Source of the DNA: Bacteroidales bacterium
Lineage (GTDB): Bacteria; Bacteroidota; Bacteroidia; Bacteroidales; UBA932
Length of the DNA stretch: 64,000 nt
Direction: 5' to 3'
Assembly (NCBI GenBank): GCA_017626355.1
Contig: JAGAIY010000014.1
Span: 1 to 64,000 of the forward strand
A model generated the notes under the pieces. That model saw nothing but the letters and a program-made list of their open reading frames with translations. It had not been told where the DNA came from and did no database searches. A program made the position numbers and the translations under genes. Below, piece after piece: positions 16,604-26,330 of this stretch (position 1 is the first letter of the stretch; each line of letters opens with the position of its first letter).

Positions 16604-17453
16604 ACTGATAATCATTCTGGGCCCAACAGCTGTAGGCAAGACAGACTACAGCATCGAGGCTGCGCTCGGATATGGTTCTCCTGTCATTTCATGCGACTCA
16701 CGTCAGATATATAAGGAAATGACCATAGGCACAGCCGTGCCATCTGCTGCGCAGCTTTCCGCTGTGCAGCATTATTTTATTCATTCACATACGGTTACGG
16801 AACTGTATACGGCAGGAAAATATGAGATTGAAGCTCTTGAACTCATAAACAGGCTGTTCTCGGAGGGACATGATACCCTTGTCATGGCAGGAGGTTCCGG
16901 TTTCTATGTGGATGCTCTTGTAAACGGACTAGACGATTTCCCAGAGGCGGATCTTCAGCTTCGTTCCGAGCTTACGGCCCGTCTTGCGGAAGAAGGGGTG
17001 GAGTCCCTGCGTCTTGAACTGAAGGCTCTCGATCCGGAGAGCTATGCGACAATCGATATCGCAAACGGCCAGAGGGTCGTCAGGGCGCTTGAAGTCTGTC
17101 TTATGACAGGCAGGCCCTTCTCGTCTTTCAAGACGGCTCCGGCAAAGAAACGTGATTTCGAGGTCGAGAAGATCGGTCTGACCAGACCACGCGACATCCT
17201 GTATGACCGTATAGACCGTAGAGTCCTTCAGATGATCGACGAAGGACTTGTCGATGAAGTCCGTTCATTGACGCAATATCGTGACCTGGCGGCCTTGAAG
17301 ACCGTAGGTTATAAGGAGATATTCGATTATCTTGACGGAAACTGCTCCCTTGACCGCGCGGTCGAACTGATCCAGCGCAATACCCGCCGCTATGCCAAGC
17401 GGCAGCTTTCCTACTGGGGCAGGGACAAGGATATACGTTGGATGGAACTTTAG
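16590..17453 (+). CDS. miaA: tRNA dimethylallyltransferase
   Basis: It transfers a dimethylallyl group to N6 of A37 in tRNAs that read UNN codons. The N-terminal P-loop is ILGPTAVGKTDYS (residues ~8-20); SCDSRQIYKEM follows, then MAGGSGFYVDAL and YDRIDRRVLQMIDEGLVDEV. At 287 aa it is a typical length. The start is the ATG at 16590, inside the end of the upstream gene. Its 3' end overlaps recQ on the other strand by 4 nt. Confidence 0.96.
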   Translation: MTKNRLIIILGPTAVGKTDYSIEAALGYGSPVISCDSRQIYKEMTIGTAVPSAAQLSAVQHYFIHSHTVTELYTAGKYEIEALELINRLFSEGHDTLVMAGGSGFYVDALVNGLDDFPEADLQLRSELTARLAEEGVESLRLELKALDPESYATIDIANGQRVVRALEVCLMTGRPFSSFKTAPAKKRDFEVEKIGLTRPRDILYDRIDRRVLQMIDEGLVDEVRSLTQYRDLAALKTVGYKEIFDYLDGNCSLDRAVELIQRNTRRYAKRQLSYWGRDKDIRWMEL

Positions 17454-19648
17454 TTAGCGACTTCGCAGAGGAACTTGATGCGTACAAGGCGTACTTCCAT
17501 CTCGTCGTAATCGTCTCCAAGCACTTCCATTGCCGCTTCCAGCGAGTCTGATTCAGCCTCTTCCCTGAAATATTCATAGATCTCGTCCACTACGTCGTCA
17601 TCGAGGTTCTGTTCTATATAGTAGTCGAGATTGAGTTTCGTGCCGGAATATACTATTGCTTCGATTTCATTGAGAAGCTCGTCCATTTCCATTTCCTTCG
17701 AGTCCGCAATGTCGTCAAGAGGAAGCTTGCGGTCGACGCTCTGGATGATGTATACCTTGTTTACGGACTTGTTGACGATGGATTTCATCACGAAATCATC
17801 CGGTCTGACGATCTCGTTCTCCTCAACATATTTTGCTATGAGTTCAAGGAATTCCTTGCCGAACTTCCTTGCCTTTCCTTCTCCTACTCCCTGACAGTTC
17901 TTCAGCTCATCTACGGTAATAGGGTACATTATGGACATGTCTTCAAGAGAAGGGTCTCCGAAGATTACCCATGGCTGAAGCCTGCGTTTGCGGGCCACGT
18001 CCTTGCGCAGATCCTTGAGCATGGCAAGAAGCTGTTCGTCTCCTCCTCCGCCACCTCTTGCTCCGGCAGCAGGCATGTCGTCGTCATCATCCTCACCTTC
18101 GACAAATTCACGGTCTTCCGTGAGCATCAGCTCGTACGGATTCTCGAGGAATTCCATGCCTTTCGGCGTAGCTGAGATCAGGCCGTATGACTCTATGTCC
18201 TTGTGGAGCAGATGAAGAATTATTCCCTGATGGATTACAGCGTTCCAGAATCTTACCGAATGCTCCTTTCCTGCTCCGAACAGTTCCAGCTTGTCGTGCT
18301 TGTATGACTTTATTATGGAGTTGTTCTCTCCTGCAAGGACATTCGCCAGATGTTCGGTCTTGAAATGTTCCGGAAGCATGGTTATGAGCTCTATGATCAT
18401 GGCCATCTCCTCGCGGCCGTCGAACTGTTTCTTTGGGTGTAGACAGTTGTCGCAGGCTCCGCAGTTCTTTTCGGTGTATTCTTCTCCGAAATAATTGAGC
18501 AGCAGCTTTCTGCGGCATGAATTTGACTCCGCATAGGCCACAGTCTCCATAAGGAGCTGCTTTCCTATCTCCTGCTCCGCAATAGGCTTGCCCTGCATGA
18601 ACTTCTCCAGCTTCTGTATGTCCTTGTAGCTGTAGAAGGTTATGCACTGGCCTTCCTGGCCGTCTCTTCCGGCACGTCCGGTCTCCTGATAATACCCTTC
18701 GATACTCTTAGGTATGTCGTAGTGGATGACGAAGCGTACGTCCGGCTTGTCTATGCCCATGCCGAAGGCGATGGTCGCTACGATCACATCGACTTCCTCC
18801 ATCAGGAACTTGTCCTGGTTCTCGGCTCTTGTCTTCGCATCGAGGCCGGCATGGTACGGCAGCGCCTTGATGCCGTTGATGTTCAGGAGTTCGGCCAGTT
18901 CCTCGACCTTCTTTCTGCTCAGACAGTAGATGATGCCCGACTTGCCGGGATTCTGCCTTATGTATCTGATGATGTCCCTTTTAGGGTCGGACTTGTCCCT
19001 TATTTCATAATAGAGGTTCGGACGGTTGAATGAGGATTTGAACACCGTCGCATCCGGCATTCCGAGATTCTTCAGGATGTCGCTCTGGACCTTCGGTGTG
19101 GCTGTGGCCGTCAAGGCTATTATAGGTGCGATTCCGATCTCTTCGATGATGCTGCGTATCCTTCTGTATTCCGGTCTGAAGTCATGGCCCCATTCGGAGA
19201 TGCAGTGCGCTTCGTCAATGGCATAGAACGAGATCTTTATCTCCTTGAGCATGGCTATGTTCTCGGCCTTTGTGAGCGATTCCGGAGCGACATACAGGAG
19301 CTTGGTGGCTCCGGAAAGAAGGTCGTTGCGCACTTCCGTTATCTGGGCCTTGTTCAGGGATGAGTTGAGGAAATGCGCGATTCCGTCGTTCTGAGCGACG
19401 AAACCTCTGATGGCGTCGACCTGATTCTTCATGAGCGCAATCAAAGGGGAAATTACGATTGCAGTGCCTTCCATTACAAGGGCGGGAAGCTGATAGCACA
19501 GCGACTTGCCTCCGCCTGTCGGCATCAGCACAAAGGCGTTGTTCCCGTCCACCAGATGTCTTACAATGTTTTCCTGATCGGATTTGAATGAGTCGAATCC
19601 GAAGAATTCCTTAAGTTTTGAATGCAGCTCAGAAGTCTCAATTTTCAT
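17450..19648 (-). CDS. recQ: ATP-dependent DNA helicase RecQ
   Basis: This 3'-5' superfamily 2 helicase acts in recombination and fork repair. Helicase motifs are visible: Walker A MPTGGGKSLCYQLPAL, AIDEAHCISEWGHDFRP, and TGRAGRDGQ. The RQC zinc cysteines lie in CRRKLLLNYFGEEY and CGACDNC. An HRDC domain (VDELKNCQGVGEGKARKFG) sits near residue 570. An acidic C-terminal extension of ~110 residues is common in Bacteroidota RecQ. I chose the ATG at 19648 (732 aa); upstream codons read a hydrophobic stretch with no homology. Confidence 0.96.
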   Translation of the reverse strand: MKIETSELHSKLKEFFGFDSFKSDQENIVRHLVDGNNAFVLMPTGGGKSLCYQLPALVMEGTAIVISPLIALMKNQVDAIRGFVAQNDGIAHFLNSSLNKAQITEVRNDLLSGATKLLYVAPESLTKAENIAMLKEIKISFYAIDEAHCISEWGHDFRPEYRRIRSIIEEIGIAPIIALTATATPKVQSDILKNLGMPDATVFKSSFNRPNLYYEIRDKSDPKRDIIRYIRQNPGKSGIIYCLSRKKVEELAELLNINGIKALPYHAGLDAKTRAENQDKFLMEEVDVIVATIAFGMGIDKPDVRFVIHYDIPKSIEGYYQETGRAGRDGQEGQCITFYSYKDIQKLEKFMQGKPIAEQEIGKQLLMETVAYAESNSCRRKLLLNYFGEEYTEKNCGACDNCLHPKKQFDGREEMAMIIELITMLPEHFKTEHLANVLAGENNSIIKSYKHDKLELFGAGKEHSVRFWNAVIHQGIILHLLHKDIESYGLISATPKGMEFLENPYELMLTEDREFVEGEDDDDDMPAAGARGGGGGDEQLLAMLKDLRKDVARKRRLQPWVIFGDPSLEDMSIMYPITVDELKNCQGVGEGKARKFGKEFLELIAKYVEENEIVRPDDFVMKSIVNKSVNKVYIIQSVDRKLPLDDIADSKEMEMDELLNEIEAIVYSGTKLNLDYYIEQNLDDDVVDEIYEYFREEAESDSLEAAMEVLGDDYDEMEVRLVRIKFLCEVAN

Positions 19649-19747
19649 AGTATGAAAAATTAGGCTTACTAAGTTAATGATTATTTCGGAATGTACAACG
19701 ATTTTTCTTCTAAAACAGATTTTTATTTCCTTGTCGAAAAAATACAT

Positions 19748-19755
19748 TATATTTG
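19748..19755 (+). promoter_or_regulatory. -7 element before the FKBP lipoprotein gene
   Basis: TATATTTG matches TAnnTTTG exactly and lies 50 nt before the ATG at 19806. A perfect -33 TTTG is not present at the expected spacing. Confidence 0.5.
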
Positions 19756-19805
19756 CAGCTTGTATCAAAATTTGACACAAGTTATTTAAAAATAGAACAG
19801 AAAAG

Positions 19806-20552
19806 ATGAAAGCAATCAAGATTCTTGCTGCTGCATTTATGGCATCTATGGTTATGTCATGCGGCACGACTCCAAAGGAGAATGTTAAAGTAGATGTAGA
19901 ACTCCCTTCATCAGGTCAGGTGGACTCGGTAAGCTACCTTCTTGGTGTGAACTTCGGTTCGATGATCAAGCAGAACAACTTCGCTGAGGTGCTTGAGGAA
20001 CTCAATATGACTGAGATGAAGAAGGGTATGCAGGACTTCCTCGCTGCAGAAGGTTCACCATATGATGAGAAGTTCGGCGAGCAGTTCAAGGTAAACCCTA
20101 ACACAATGAACGAGCTTTTCAACAGCTTCATTTCTAAGAGACAGGAGTACATGGCTGCCGTAAACCTTGCAAAGGAGGAGGCTTTCCTTGCTGAAAACGC
20201 AAAGGAGGAAGGCGTTCAGACTACAGAGAGCGGTCTCCAGTACAGACTCATCAGCGCCGGTGACGATTATAAGGTACAGCCACAGGATACAGTATGGGTT
20301 TCATACAAGGGTACTCTTCTTGACGGTACAGTATTCGATCAGAACGATTCTACCCAGTTTGTCGCAAACCGCGTGATCAAGGGTTGGACAGAGGGTCTCG
20401 GTCTTCTCGGCGAGGGCGGTGAGGCTACATTCTTCATCCCTGCCGAGCTTGCTTACGGTCCAAGAGGCAACCGCGCGATCGGTCCTAACTCAACCCTTAT
20501 CTTCGATGTGACTGTTCACAAGGTAGCTAAGTTCGTAGAGAAGAGCAAGTAA
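19806..20552 (+). CDS. FKBP-type peptidyl-prolyl isomerase, lipoprotein
   Basis: It should be a periplasmic protein-folding catalyst. The lipoprotein signal has the lipobox VMSC (Cys at ~19). Residues ~35-130 match the alpha-helical FKBP_N dimerisation arm of FkpA/Mip-like proteins. Residues ~155-245 form the FKBP_C domain, with VSYKGTLLDGTVFDQ, VIKGWTEGLGLLGEGGEATFFIP and AYGPRG. At 248 aa it is complete. The DUF3127 gene follows after 2 nt. Confidence 0.93.
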   Translation: MKAIKILAAAFMASMVMSCGTTPKENVKVDVELPSSGQVDSVSYLLGVNFGSMIKQNNFAEVLEELNMTEMKKGMQDFLAAEGSPYDEKFGEQFKVNPNTMNELFNSFISKRQEYMAAVNLAKEEAFLAENAKEEGVQTTESGLQYRLISAGDDYKVQPQDTVWVSYKGTLLDGTVFDQNDSTQFVANRVIKGWTEGLGLLGEGGEATFFIPAELAYGPRGNRAIGPNSTLIFDVTVHKVAKFVEKSK

Positions 20553-20554
20553 TC

Positions 20555-21010
20555 ATGGCAATGGAACTTGAGGGCAGGATTGTACGTAAACTCGCCGTAC
20601 AGTCAGGCAATTCTGCAAGGGGCACATGGTCCAAGCAGGAATTCATTTTCGAGTATCAGGAAGGCAATTATCCGTCTCAGGTGTGCATGAATGTCTGGGG
20701 TGAGGAGAAGGTCAAGGATCTGGAGAAGTATCAGATCGGTGACAAGGTCAAGATTTCCTTCAATCTCAGCAGCCGTGAGTACAACGGACGTTGGTATACG
20801 GATGTAAGGGCATGGAGGATAGAGCCTGCCGGTTCGACAGGAAGCTATTCTGCTCCTACACAGGGTTATGACTATGAGACAGGAGCAGTGGCTGGCGGTG
20901 CCGGCTATGTAGGCGCTCAGGCCCCTGCACCAGCTCCGCAGGGTTATGACTATGCCGCTTCTGCAGGAAGCTATGCGGCTCCTCTTTCTGAGGACGACCT
21001 TCCGTTCTAA
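20555..21010 (+). CDS. DUF3127 protein, SSB-like OB fold with an SSB-type C-terminal tip
   Basis: Residues ~1-90 match DUF3127, a Bacteroidota family thought to have a single-strand-binding-like OB fold: GRIVRKLAVQSGNS, WSKQEFIFEY, VWGEEKVKDLEKYQIGDKV and GRWYTDVRAWRIE. A Gly/Ala/Tyr/Pro-rich linker with two GYDYxxxA-type repeats follows. The protein ends SEDDLPF, much like the DDDIPF tip by which SSB recruits repair proteins. It may bind single-stranded nucleic acid and partners such as RecQ, whose gene is close by; that is inference. It is cytoplasmic, unlike the FKBP lipoprotein upstream. Confidence 0.88.
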   Translation: MAMELEGRIVRKLAVQSGNSARGTWSKQEFIFEYQEGNYPSQVCMNVWGEEKVKDLEKYQIGDKVKISFNLSSREYNGRWYTDVRAWRIEPAGSTGSYSAPTQGYDYETGAVAGGAGYVGAQAPAPAPQGYDYAASAGSYAAPLSEDDLPF

Positions 21011-21028
21011 GACGGGTCTCCAGAAAAT

Positions 21029-21069
21029 AAGAAAATCCATCAGTCGGTTTCCGGCTGATGGATTTTCTT
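21029..21069. terminator. Bidirectional terminator, 19-bp stem
   Basis: AAGAAAATCCATCAGTCGG (21029-21047) pairs along its whole length with 21051-21069 (one G-T pair) around a TTT loop. The A and T ends serve both strands. It lies between the convergent DUF3127 and PHP genes. Confidence 0.92.
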
Positions 21070-21071
21070 GT

Positions 21072-21914
21072 TTATAGCGGAAGCTGGATGAGCCTGCGTT
21101 TTTCGTAGTGAGCGGTCCAGCGGAAACCGAGATGCCGCAGAAATTCCGCGAAGCAGTCGAATCTGTCTCCCGGACGCTGAGGGTCGTGCGAATCCGATCC
21201 GAGGCTGATGATCTCTCCTCCGAGCTCCCTGTACCTCATGTATACTTCCGGATCCGGCTGGGGGTGTCTTCCCTTGTAGTCCTGATAGCTTTTCGTATTG
21301 ATCTCCAAGGCCTTTCCCTCGCTGATCAGATAACGGAAGATCTCATCGAAAATGTCGCTGAAATCCTTGTAAAGAACGCTTTCCTGGGGATAGGGGGCAT
21401 ATCTGGCTATATAGTCATAATGAGCCATGATGTCGAAGTCCTTCAGCCATGTCATCTCTCTGTAGATGGTCTCGAGATATCTTCCGTAAGCCTGCTTCCA
21501 ATCCTTGTCGTCATAGTAGCCTCCGTAGTATGGATCTGTCTCCTCTATGTAGTGGACGGATGCTATGACCTGGTCGAAGCTGTGTCCGTCAAGATGCCTG
21601 CGGATCTGTGGACGGATGTCCTCATACATTCCGATCTCGATGCCTTTCAGGATCCTGAACCCGTCGGCACCCTGTGCGTCCATCATTGCCTGGACCCGGT
21701 CTATTTCGGCCTGCTGCGCCGTGATGTCGAATTCTTCAGGTACAAGATTCTCGAAGGAGGCCTTCATGGGGGCTACATAAAGGTCGCAATGATCGCTGAA
21801 GCAGATTCCCCCGAGTCCTTTGCTTCTGGCGCTGAGGGCGGATGCTTCGACAGATGTCTTCTTCCCGTCAAAGGAAAACTGGCTGTGGTTGTGGTTGTCG
21901 AACAGTCCTTTCAT
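21072..21914 (-). CDS. PHP-domain phosphatase, histidinol-phosphatase (HisK) type
   Basis: The metal-binding PHP motifs are present: DNHNHSQFSFDG near the N-terminus, CFSDHCDLYV near 38-47, a KGIEIGMYE segment and, near the end, SLGSDSHDPQ. Length (280 aa) and layout match the HisJ/HisK histidinol-phosphatase group, which performs the penultimate step of histidine synthesis. No other his gene is seen here, so the substrate stays open. The start codon overlaps the fhs stop as ATGA, so it should be translated with fhs. Confidence 0.85.
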   Translation of the reverse strand: MKGLFDNHNHSQFSFDGKKTSVEASALSARSKGLGGICFSDHCDLYVAPMKASFENLVPEEFDITAQQAEIDRVQAMMDAQGADGFRILKGIEIGMYEDIRPQIRRHLDGHSFDQVIASVHYIEETDPYYGGYYDDKDWKQAYGRYLETIYREMTWLKDFDIMAHYDYIARYAPYPQESVLYKDFSDIFDEIFRYLISEGKALEINTKSYQDYKGRHPQPDPEVYMRYRELGGEIISLGSDSHDPQRPGDRFDCFAEFLRHLGFRWTAHYEKRRLIQLPL

Positions 21915-23581
21915 CAGCTGAGTCCTTCGATCTCTCCGTCAACGATGTCAATTCTCTGAGCCTGAGGGTATCTCGGCAGGCCTGGCATTCTGATGATGCT
22001 TCCTGCGATGGCCACGATCATCTCCGATCCGGTGTTTATGACAATGTCCTGGATCTCGAAGTCGAATCCCTCAGGTGCTCCGTAGGCATTCGGGTCCTGT
22101 GAGAACGAATACTGTGTCTTTGCTATGCAGACAGGGAAGTGGCAGAGTCCCATCTTCTCAGCCGCTGCAATCTTTCGTGAAGCTGCAGCCGAATAGCTGA
22201 TGTTTGCCGCTCCATAGATGTTCTTTACTACGCTTTCGATCTTCTCCTTGATGCAGATGTCGTCGCTGTATGTGAACTTCAGGTCGCCTGAAGGATTGCT
22301 GTCGATAGTGTCAACTACAAGATTAGCCAGATCCACGGCGCCTTCTCCACCCTCCATGTATGCGTTGTTGAGGGCGAACGGCACTCCCATCTGTTCGCAA
22401 TGGCTTCTTACCATTTCGATCTCGATCTCCGTATCCGATGCGTATCTGTTGAAGCATACGACTACAGTCTGTCCGAAGCTCCTGAGGTTCCTGATGTGCT
22501 TGTCAAGGTTGGCGAATCCTCTTCTGACTCCTTCTTCGTCAGGTTCCTTTATCTTTGAAAGTTCTGTGCCTCCGTGCATCTTGAGACCGTTGAGGGTGGC
22601 GACGAGAACTGTAAGGTCGGGCTTGAGTCCGCCCTTGCGGCATTTGATGTTGAAGAATTTCTCTGCACCGAGGTCGGCTCCGAAGCCTGCTTCGGTAATA
22701 ACATAGTCACCGAAGGTCATGGCTGTCTTTGTGGCTATCAGCGAGTTGCAGCCGTGGGCTATGTTCGCGAACGGACCTCCGTGGATGAAGGCCGCTGTGC
22801 CTTCCGTTGTCTGCACGAGGTTTGGCTTCATCGCGTCGAGGAGGAGAGTGAGGATGGCTCCGGTGATGCCGAGTTCCTTGACTGTGAACGGCTTGTCGTC
22901 GAAGGTGTATCCGAGGAGGATGTTGTCTATCCTGCGCCTCATGTCAAGCGGATCCTTTGACAGGCAGAGTATGGCCATGATTTCTGATGCAGGAGTTATG
23001 TCGAAACCGGATTCCTGCGGTATGCCGTTGGCGCGTGGGCCGAGGCCGGTGACAATGTTCCTGAGAGAGCGGTCGTTTACATCGAGGACCCTCTTCCAGA
23101 TTATTTCCTTCAGGGAAAAGCCTTCTTCCTGATGCTGGTAGATGTAATTGTCCAGAAGGGCGGATATCATGTTGTGGGCAGAAGTGACCGCATGGAAGTC
23201 ACCTGTGAAATGAAGGTTGATCTTCTCCATAGGGAGTACCTGGGCATATCCGCCGCCGGCCGCTCCTCCTTTCATACCGAAACATGGACCAAGCGAAGGC
23301 TCGCGGAGAGCGACTACCGCCTTCTTGCCTATCTTGTTCAGACCCAGGGCGAGGCCCACCGATACTGTGGTCTTTCCGATGCCGGCCTTGGTCGCGGTTA
23401 TCGCAGTCACAAGGATGAGCTTGCTTTTTGCCACTTTGTTTTCATCTATGAGGGTCGGAGGTACCTTGGCCATGTAATGACCGTACTGTTCAATGTCTTC
23501 CCTGTTGATTCCGATGCTTTCAGCAACTTCGGTAATCTTGCGCATCTTGACGCTTCTTGCTATTTCAATATCCGTTTTCAT
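21914..23581 (-). CDS. fhs: Formate-tetrahydrofolate ligase
   Basis: It makes 10-formyl-tetrahydrofolate from formate, THF and ATP, feeding one-carbon metabolism. The P-loop region is [20 protein letters not shown] (residues ~57-76). Other landmarks are [29 protein letters not shown] and [17 protein letters not shown]. At 555 aa it is full length. The PHP phosphatase follows it with a 1-nt overlap. Confidence 0.97.
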   Translation of the reverse strand: MKTDIEIARSVKMRKITEVAESIGINREDIEQYGHYMAKVPPTLIDENKVAKSKLILVTAITATKAGIGKTTVSVGLALGLNKIGKKAVVALREPSLGPCFGMKGGAAGGGYAQVLPMEKINLHFTGDFHAVTSAHNMISALLDNYIYQHQEEGFSLKEIIWKRVLDVNDRSLRNIVTGLGPRANGIPQESGFDITPASEIMAILCLSKDPLDMRRRIDNILLGYTFDDKPFTVKELGITGAILTLLLDAMKPNLVQTTEGTAAFIHGGPFANIAHGCNSLIATKTAMTFGDYVITEAGFGADLGAEKFFNIKCRKGGLKPDLTVLVATLNGLKMHGGTELSKIKEPDEEGVRRGFANLDKHIRNLRSFGQTVVVCFNRYASDTEIEIEMVRSHCEQMGVPFALNNAYMEGGEGAVDLANLVVDTIDSNPSGDLKFTYSDDICIKEKIESVVKNIYGAANISYSAAASRKIAAAEKMGLCHFPVCIAKTQYSFSQDPNAYGAPEGFDFEIQDIVINTGSEMIVAIAGSIIRMPGLPRYPQAQRIDIVDGEIEGLS

Positions 23582-23667
23582 ACACTATCTGTAACTTGTT
23601 CTCCACCGTAATATCCGTTGTTTACGAATGAAGTCGCGAAATTAATAAAATAATTGCTGAAAATTGC

Positions 23668-23675
23668 TAAATTTG
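23668..23675 (+). promoter_or_regulatory. -7 element before the DUF308-dnaG operon
   Basis: TAAATTTG matches TAnnTTTG, 54 nt before the ATG at 23730. No strict -33 TTTG is seen. Confidence 0.45.
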
Positions 23676-23729
23676 CATTTTATGTGTATGATGGGACGCA
23701 TGTCGCTTCCCGGATAATATCTTATTGAA

Positions 23730-24332
23730 ATGAAAATGTTTACATTCGGTTATTCCAATAGGCTCAGCGGTCCCATGAGGGCAGTTGTGGCAATCGCTGT
23801 GGGTGTCATCATGATGGTCTACAACGAACAGGCTATGAATATCGTGGTGAAGATCATCGCCGCCCTTCTTTTCGCTTCCGGCATAGTTTCTCTTGCGGTG
23901 GGATTGAAAAAGAAGCATGACAGCACATCCAAGCTGATGAACTTCAATGCTGTGGTCGATATCATCATAGCGGCTCTGCTTTTCATCTTCAACGGTTTTG
24001 TAGCCAATCTGATAATCTATCTTATCGGTATTGTTCTCGCCGGCTTCGGACTCTTCCAGATCTTTGCGCTTCTGGGTGCGAACAGGATTACCAAGGTGGG
24101 AGGCTGGGCTTTCCTCATGCCTGTGCTTGTGACAGGCGCCGGTGTCTTCCTTCTTTTCACTCCGGAGTTCGCAAAGTCATCCATCAGCCTGATTGCAGGA
24201 ATTTCACTGCTGATCTATGGAGTTTCTGAGCTTCTTTCTTCATGGAAGATGAAGAAGGCGATCGATGAGTATGAGGTCATGGATGTGAAAGGAGCGAAGG
24301 ATGTCGAATACGAAAAGGTGGACGAGCAGTAG
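23730..24332 (+). CDS. DUF308/HdeD-family integral membrane protein
   Basis: Six hydrophobic helices can be seen between residues ~15 and 175, arranged in pairs, as in HdeD/DUF308 proteins. A charged cytoplasmic tail with EYEVMDVKGAKDVEYEKVDE follows. E. coli HdeD is linked to acid resistance, but the family has no settled biochemical role. The gene ends 3 nt before dnaG, so it may share a transcript with it. An in-frame ATG two codons later (23736) is a possible alternative start. Confidence 0.85.
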   Translation: MKMFTFGYSNRLSGPMRAVVAIAVGVIMMVYNEQAMNIVVKIIAALLFASGIVSLAVGLKKKHDSTSKLMNFNAVVDIIIAALLFIFNGFVANLIIYLIGIVLAGFGLFQIFALLGANRITKVGGWAFLMPVLVTGAGVFLLFTPEFAKSSISLIAGISLLIYGVSELLSSWKMKKAIDEYEVMDVKGAKDVEYEKVDEQ

Positions 24333-24335
24333 AAG

Positions 24336-26306
24336 ATGATACCACAGGACACCGTCAACAGGATTCTCGATACGGCTCAGATAGTCGATGTGATAGGGGA
24401 CTTCGTCACTTTGAGGAAACGGGGTGCCAACTATATTGCATGCTGTCCGTTCCATAATGAGAAGACTCCTTCTTTTTCGGTGTCCCCGTCCAAGGGAATA
24501 TACAAGTGCTTCGGCTGCGGAAAGTCAGGTACTGCCGTCGGTTTTGTCATGGAGCATGAGAGCCTTTCCTATGCGGAGGCTCTGAGATATCTGGCGCGTA
24601 AATATCATATAGAGGTCGTTGAAAAGGAAGAAACGGCCGAGGATATAGCCCGGAGGCAGAAGAACGAGAGCCTGCTTCTTGTTTCGGAATTTGCGGGCAG
24701 GTTCTTTCAGGAGAGTCTCGGGACCCGGGAAGGTCAGGCCATAGCTTATCAGTATTTCAGGAGCAGGGGGCTGGAAGACGAGACCATACGGAAGTACGGC
24801 CTGGGCTGGGCTCCGATAGGTCGCAAAGCCTTTACCGAGGCCGCAAGGACAGCCGGATATAAGGAAGAGTTCCTGATTGAAACCGGCCTGTCGGTCAGAT
24901 ATGACGACGGGCGTCTTGTGGACCGTTTCCATGACAGGGTGATGTTCCCGATCCATTCGGTAAGCGGCCGTGTCATAGCGTTCGGAGGCCGTACCCTAAA
25001 GACGGACAAGAGTGTGGCGAAGTATGTCAATTCGCCTGAAACAGAGATATATGTGAAGAGCCGCTCCTTGTACGGAATATACTTCGCAAAGAGCGAGATC
25101 TCCAAGAAGGATAAATGTATTCTCGTCGAGGGTTACCTCGATGTCCTTTCGATGCATCAGCTCGGCATAACCAATGTGGTGGCTTCGAGCGGTACGTCCC
25201 TGACGGTGGAACAGATAAGGCTGATCCATAAGTTCACGGACAATGTGACTATAATATACGACGGCGACGGTGCCGGAATCCATGCGGCCCTGAGGGGTAT
25301 AGATCTGGTGCTGAAGGAAGGTATGAACGTGAAGGTCGTGCTTCTTCCTGACGGTCAGGATCCTGACGACTTCGCCAAAAGGCATACGCTTGAGGAGGTG
25401 CAGGACTATATAGCGCAGAAGGAGAGGGATTTCATCGGATTCAAGGTGGACCTTCTGCTTGATGAAGCTGGAAATGACCCCCTCAAGAGGGCGGAACTCA
25501 TAAACGATGTTACTGACTCGGTGGCTCTTATGCCCGATCCTGTCAAACGGGCGGTGTATGTGCGCACATGTGCGGAGAAGTTTGCCATCGACGAGCAGAT
25601 TCTTCTTGAGCGTGTCAGCCGCAAGAGGGCGGATATGATCCTTTCCGAGCAGAAGCAGGCTGAAAGGGACAGGTTGAGGGCAGTGCCTCCACCGCCTTCG
25701 GACGATTATCCGGAACCTGTGACGGAACCTGTGGTGATGCCGGTCGATGACGGGCTTGTCCTGAGCGATCCGTTTCTGGCTCCGTGCGAGAAGGAACTTC
25801 TGGGATTCATTCTTGAAGACGGCTGCTCGCCTCTGAAGTTCGACAGGGATTCGAAGTACTATGATGAGGAGCAGGTGAATGTGGCGGAATTCATAGATGG
25901 GGCTCTGGCTGGCGATGTGTTCGCGAATCCTTCTTACAGAAAGGTTTATGATGAGTACTTTGCCATGTATGATGAGGGGCTGGACCAGAGGCAGATCCAG
26001 ACGAGGCTTCTGAACAGCCTGGATCCTGAAGTGGTTGCAGTGGCAAAGGAACTTCTTATAGAGAAGTACCAGCTGACTGTCAAGGCTTTTGAGGATTCGC
26101 TGACTACGAATGACACCCGCCTTGTTATGTATGTGCCAAAGTGCCTGATGACATATCAATGCCGCAAGTTCGAGGTCCTGATAAAGGAACTCAGTGCGGA
26201 GCTTGCCGCTTCGGAAGATTCCGTAAGGCAGATCGAAATCTTGGGAAAGATCGAGGAATATAACCGTGCCCGCACCCGTCTTAACAACGAGCTGGGCAGA
26301 GTATGA
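24336..26306 (+). CDS. dnaG: DNA primase
   Basis: It makes RNA primers for DNA replication. The N-terminal CHC2 zinc finger is clear (CPFHNEKTPSFSVSPSKG then YKCFGCG, residues ~37-65). The TOPRIM domain has LVEGYLDVLSMHQ with the catalytic Glu (~265), and DGDGAG near 310. The C-terminal ~200 residues are divergent and include a proline-rich linker (VPPPPSDDYPEPVTEP), then the helicase-interaction region. At 656 aa it is a normal Bacteroidota length. Confidence 0.97.
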   Translation: MIPQDTVNRILDTAQIVDVIGDFVTLRKRGANYIACCPFHNEKTPSFSVSPSKGIYKCFGCGKSGTAVGFVMEHESLSYAEALRYLARKYHIEVVEKEETAEDIARRQKNESLLLVSEFAGRFFQESLGTREGQAIAYQYFRSRGLEDETIRKYGLGWAPIGRKAFTEAARTAGYKEEFLIETGLSVRYDDGRLVDRFHDRVMFPIHSVSGRVIAFGGRTLKTDKSVAKYVNSPETEIYVKSRSLYGIYFAKSEISKKDKCILVEGYLDVLSMHQLGITNVVASSGTSLTVEQIRLIHKFTDNVTIIYDGDGAGIHAALRGIDLVLKEGMNVKVVLLPDGQDPDDFAKRHTLEEVQDYIAQKERDFIGFKVDLLLDEAGNDPLKRAELINDVTDSVALMPDPVKRAVYVRTCAEKFAIDEQILLERVSRKRADMILSEQKQAERDRLRAVPPPPSDDYPEPVTEPVVMPVDDGLVLSDPFLAPCEKELLGFILEDGCSPLKFDRDSKYYDEEQVNVAEFIDGALAGDVFANPSYRKVYDEYFAMYDEGLDQRQIQTRLLNSLDPEVVAVAKELLIEKYQLTVKAFEDSLTTNDTRLVMYVPKCLMTYQCRKFEVLIKELSAELAASEDSVRQIEILGKIEEYNRARTRLNNELGRV

Positions 26307-26330
26307 TGAAATTTTAAAATGTAACGATAT

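Noticed and set aside
19649..19867. N-terminal extension of recQ with hydrophobic residues
   Set aside because: RecQ homology begins at MKIETSELHS (19648). The extension crosses the FKBP gene start and its promoter.
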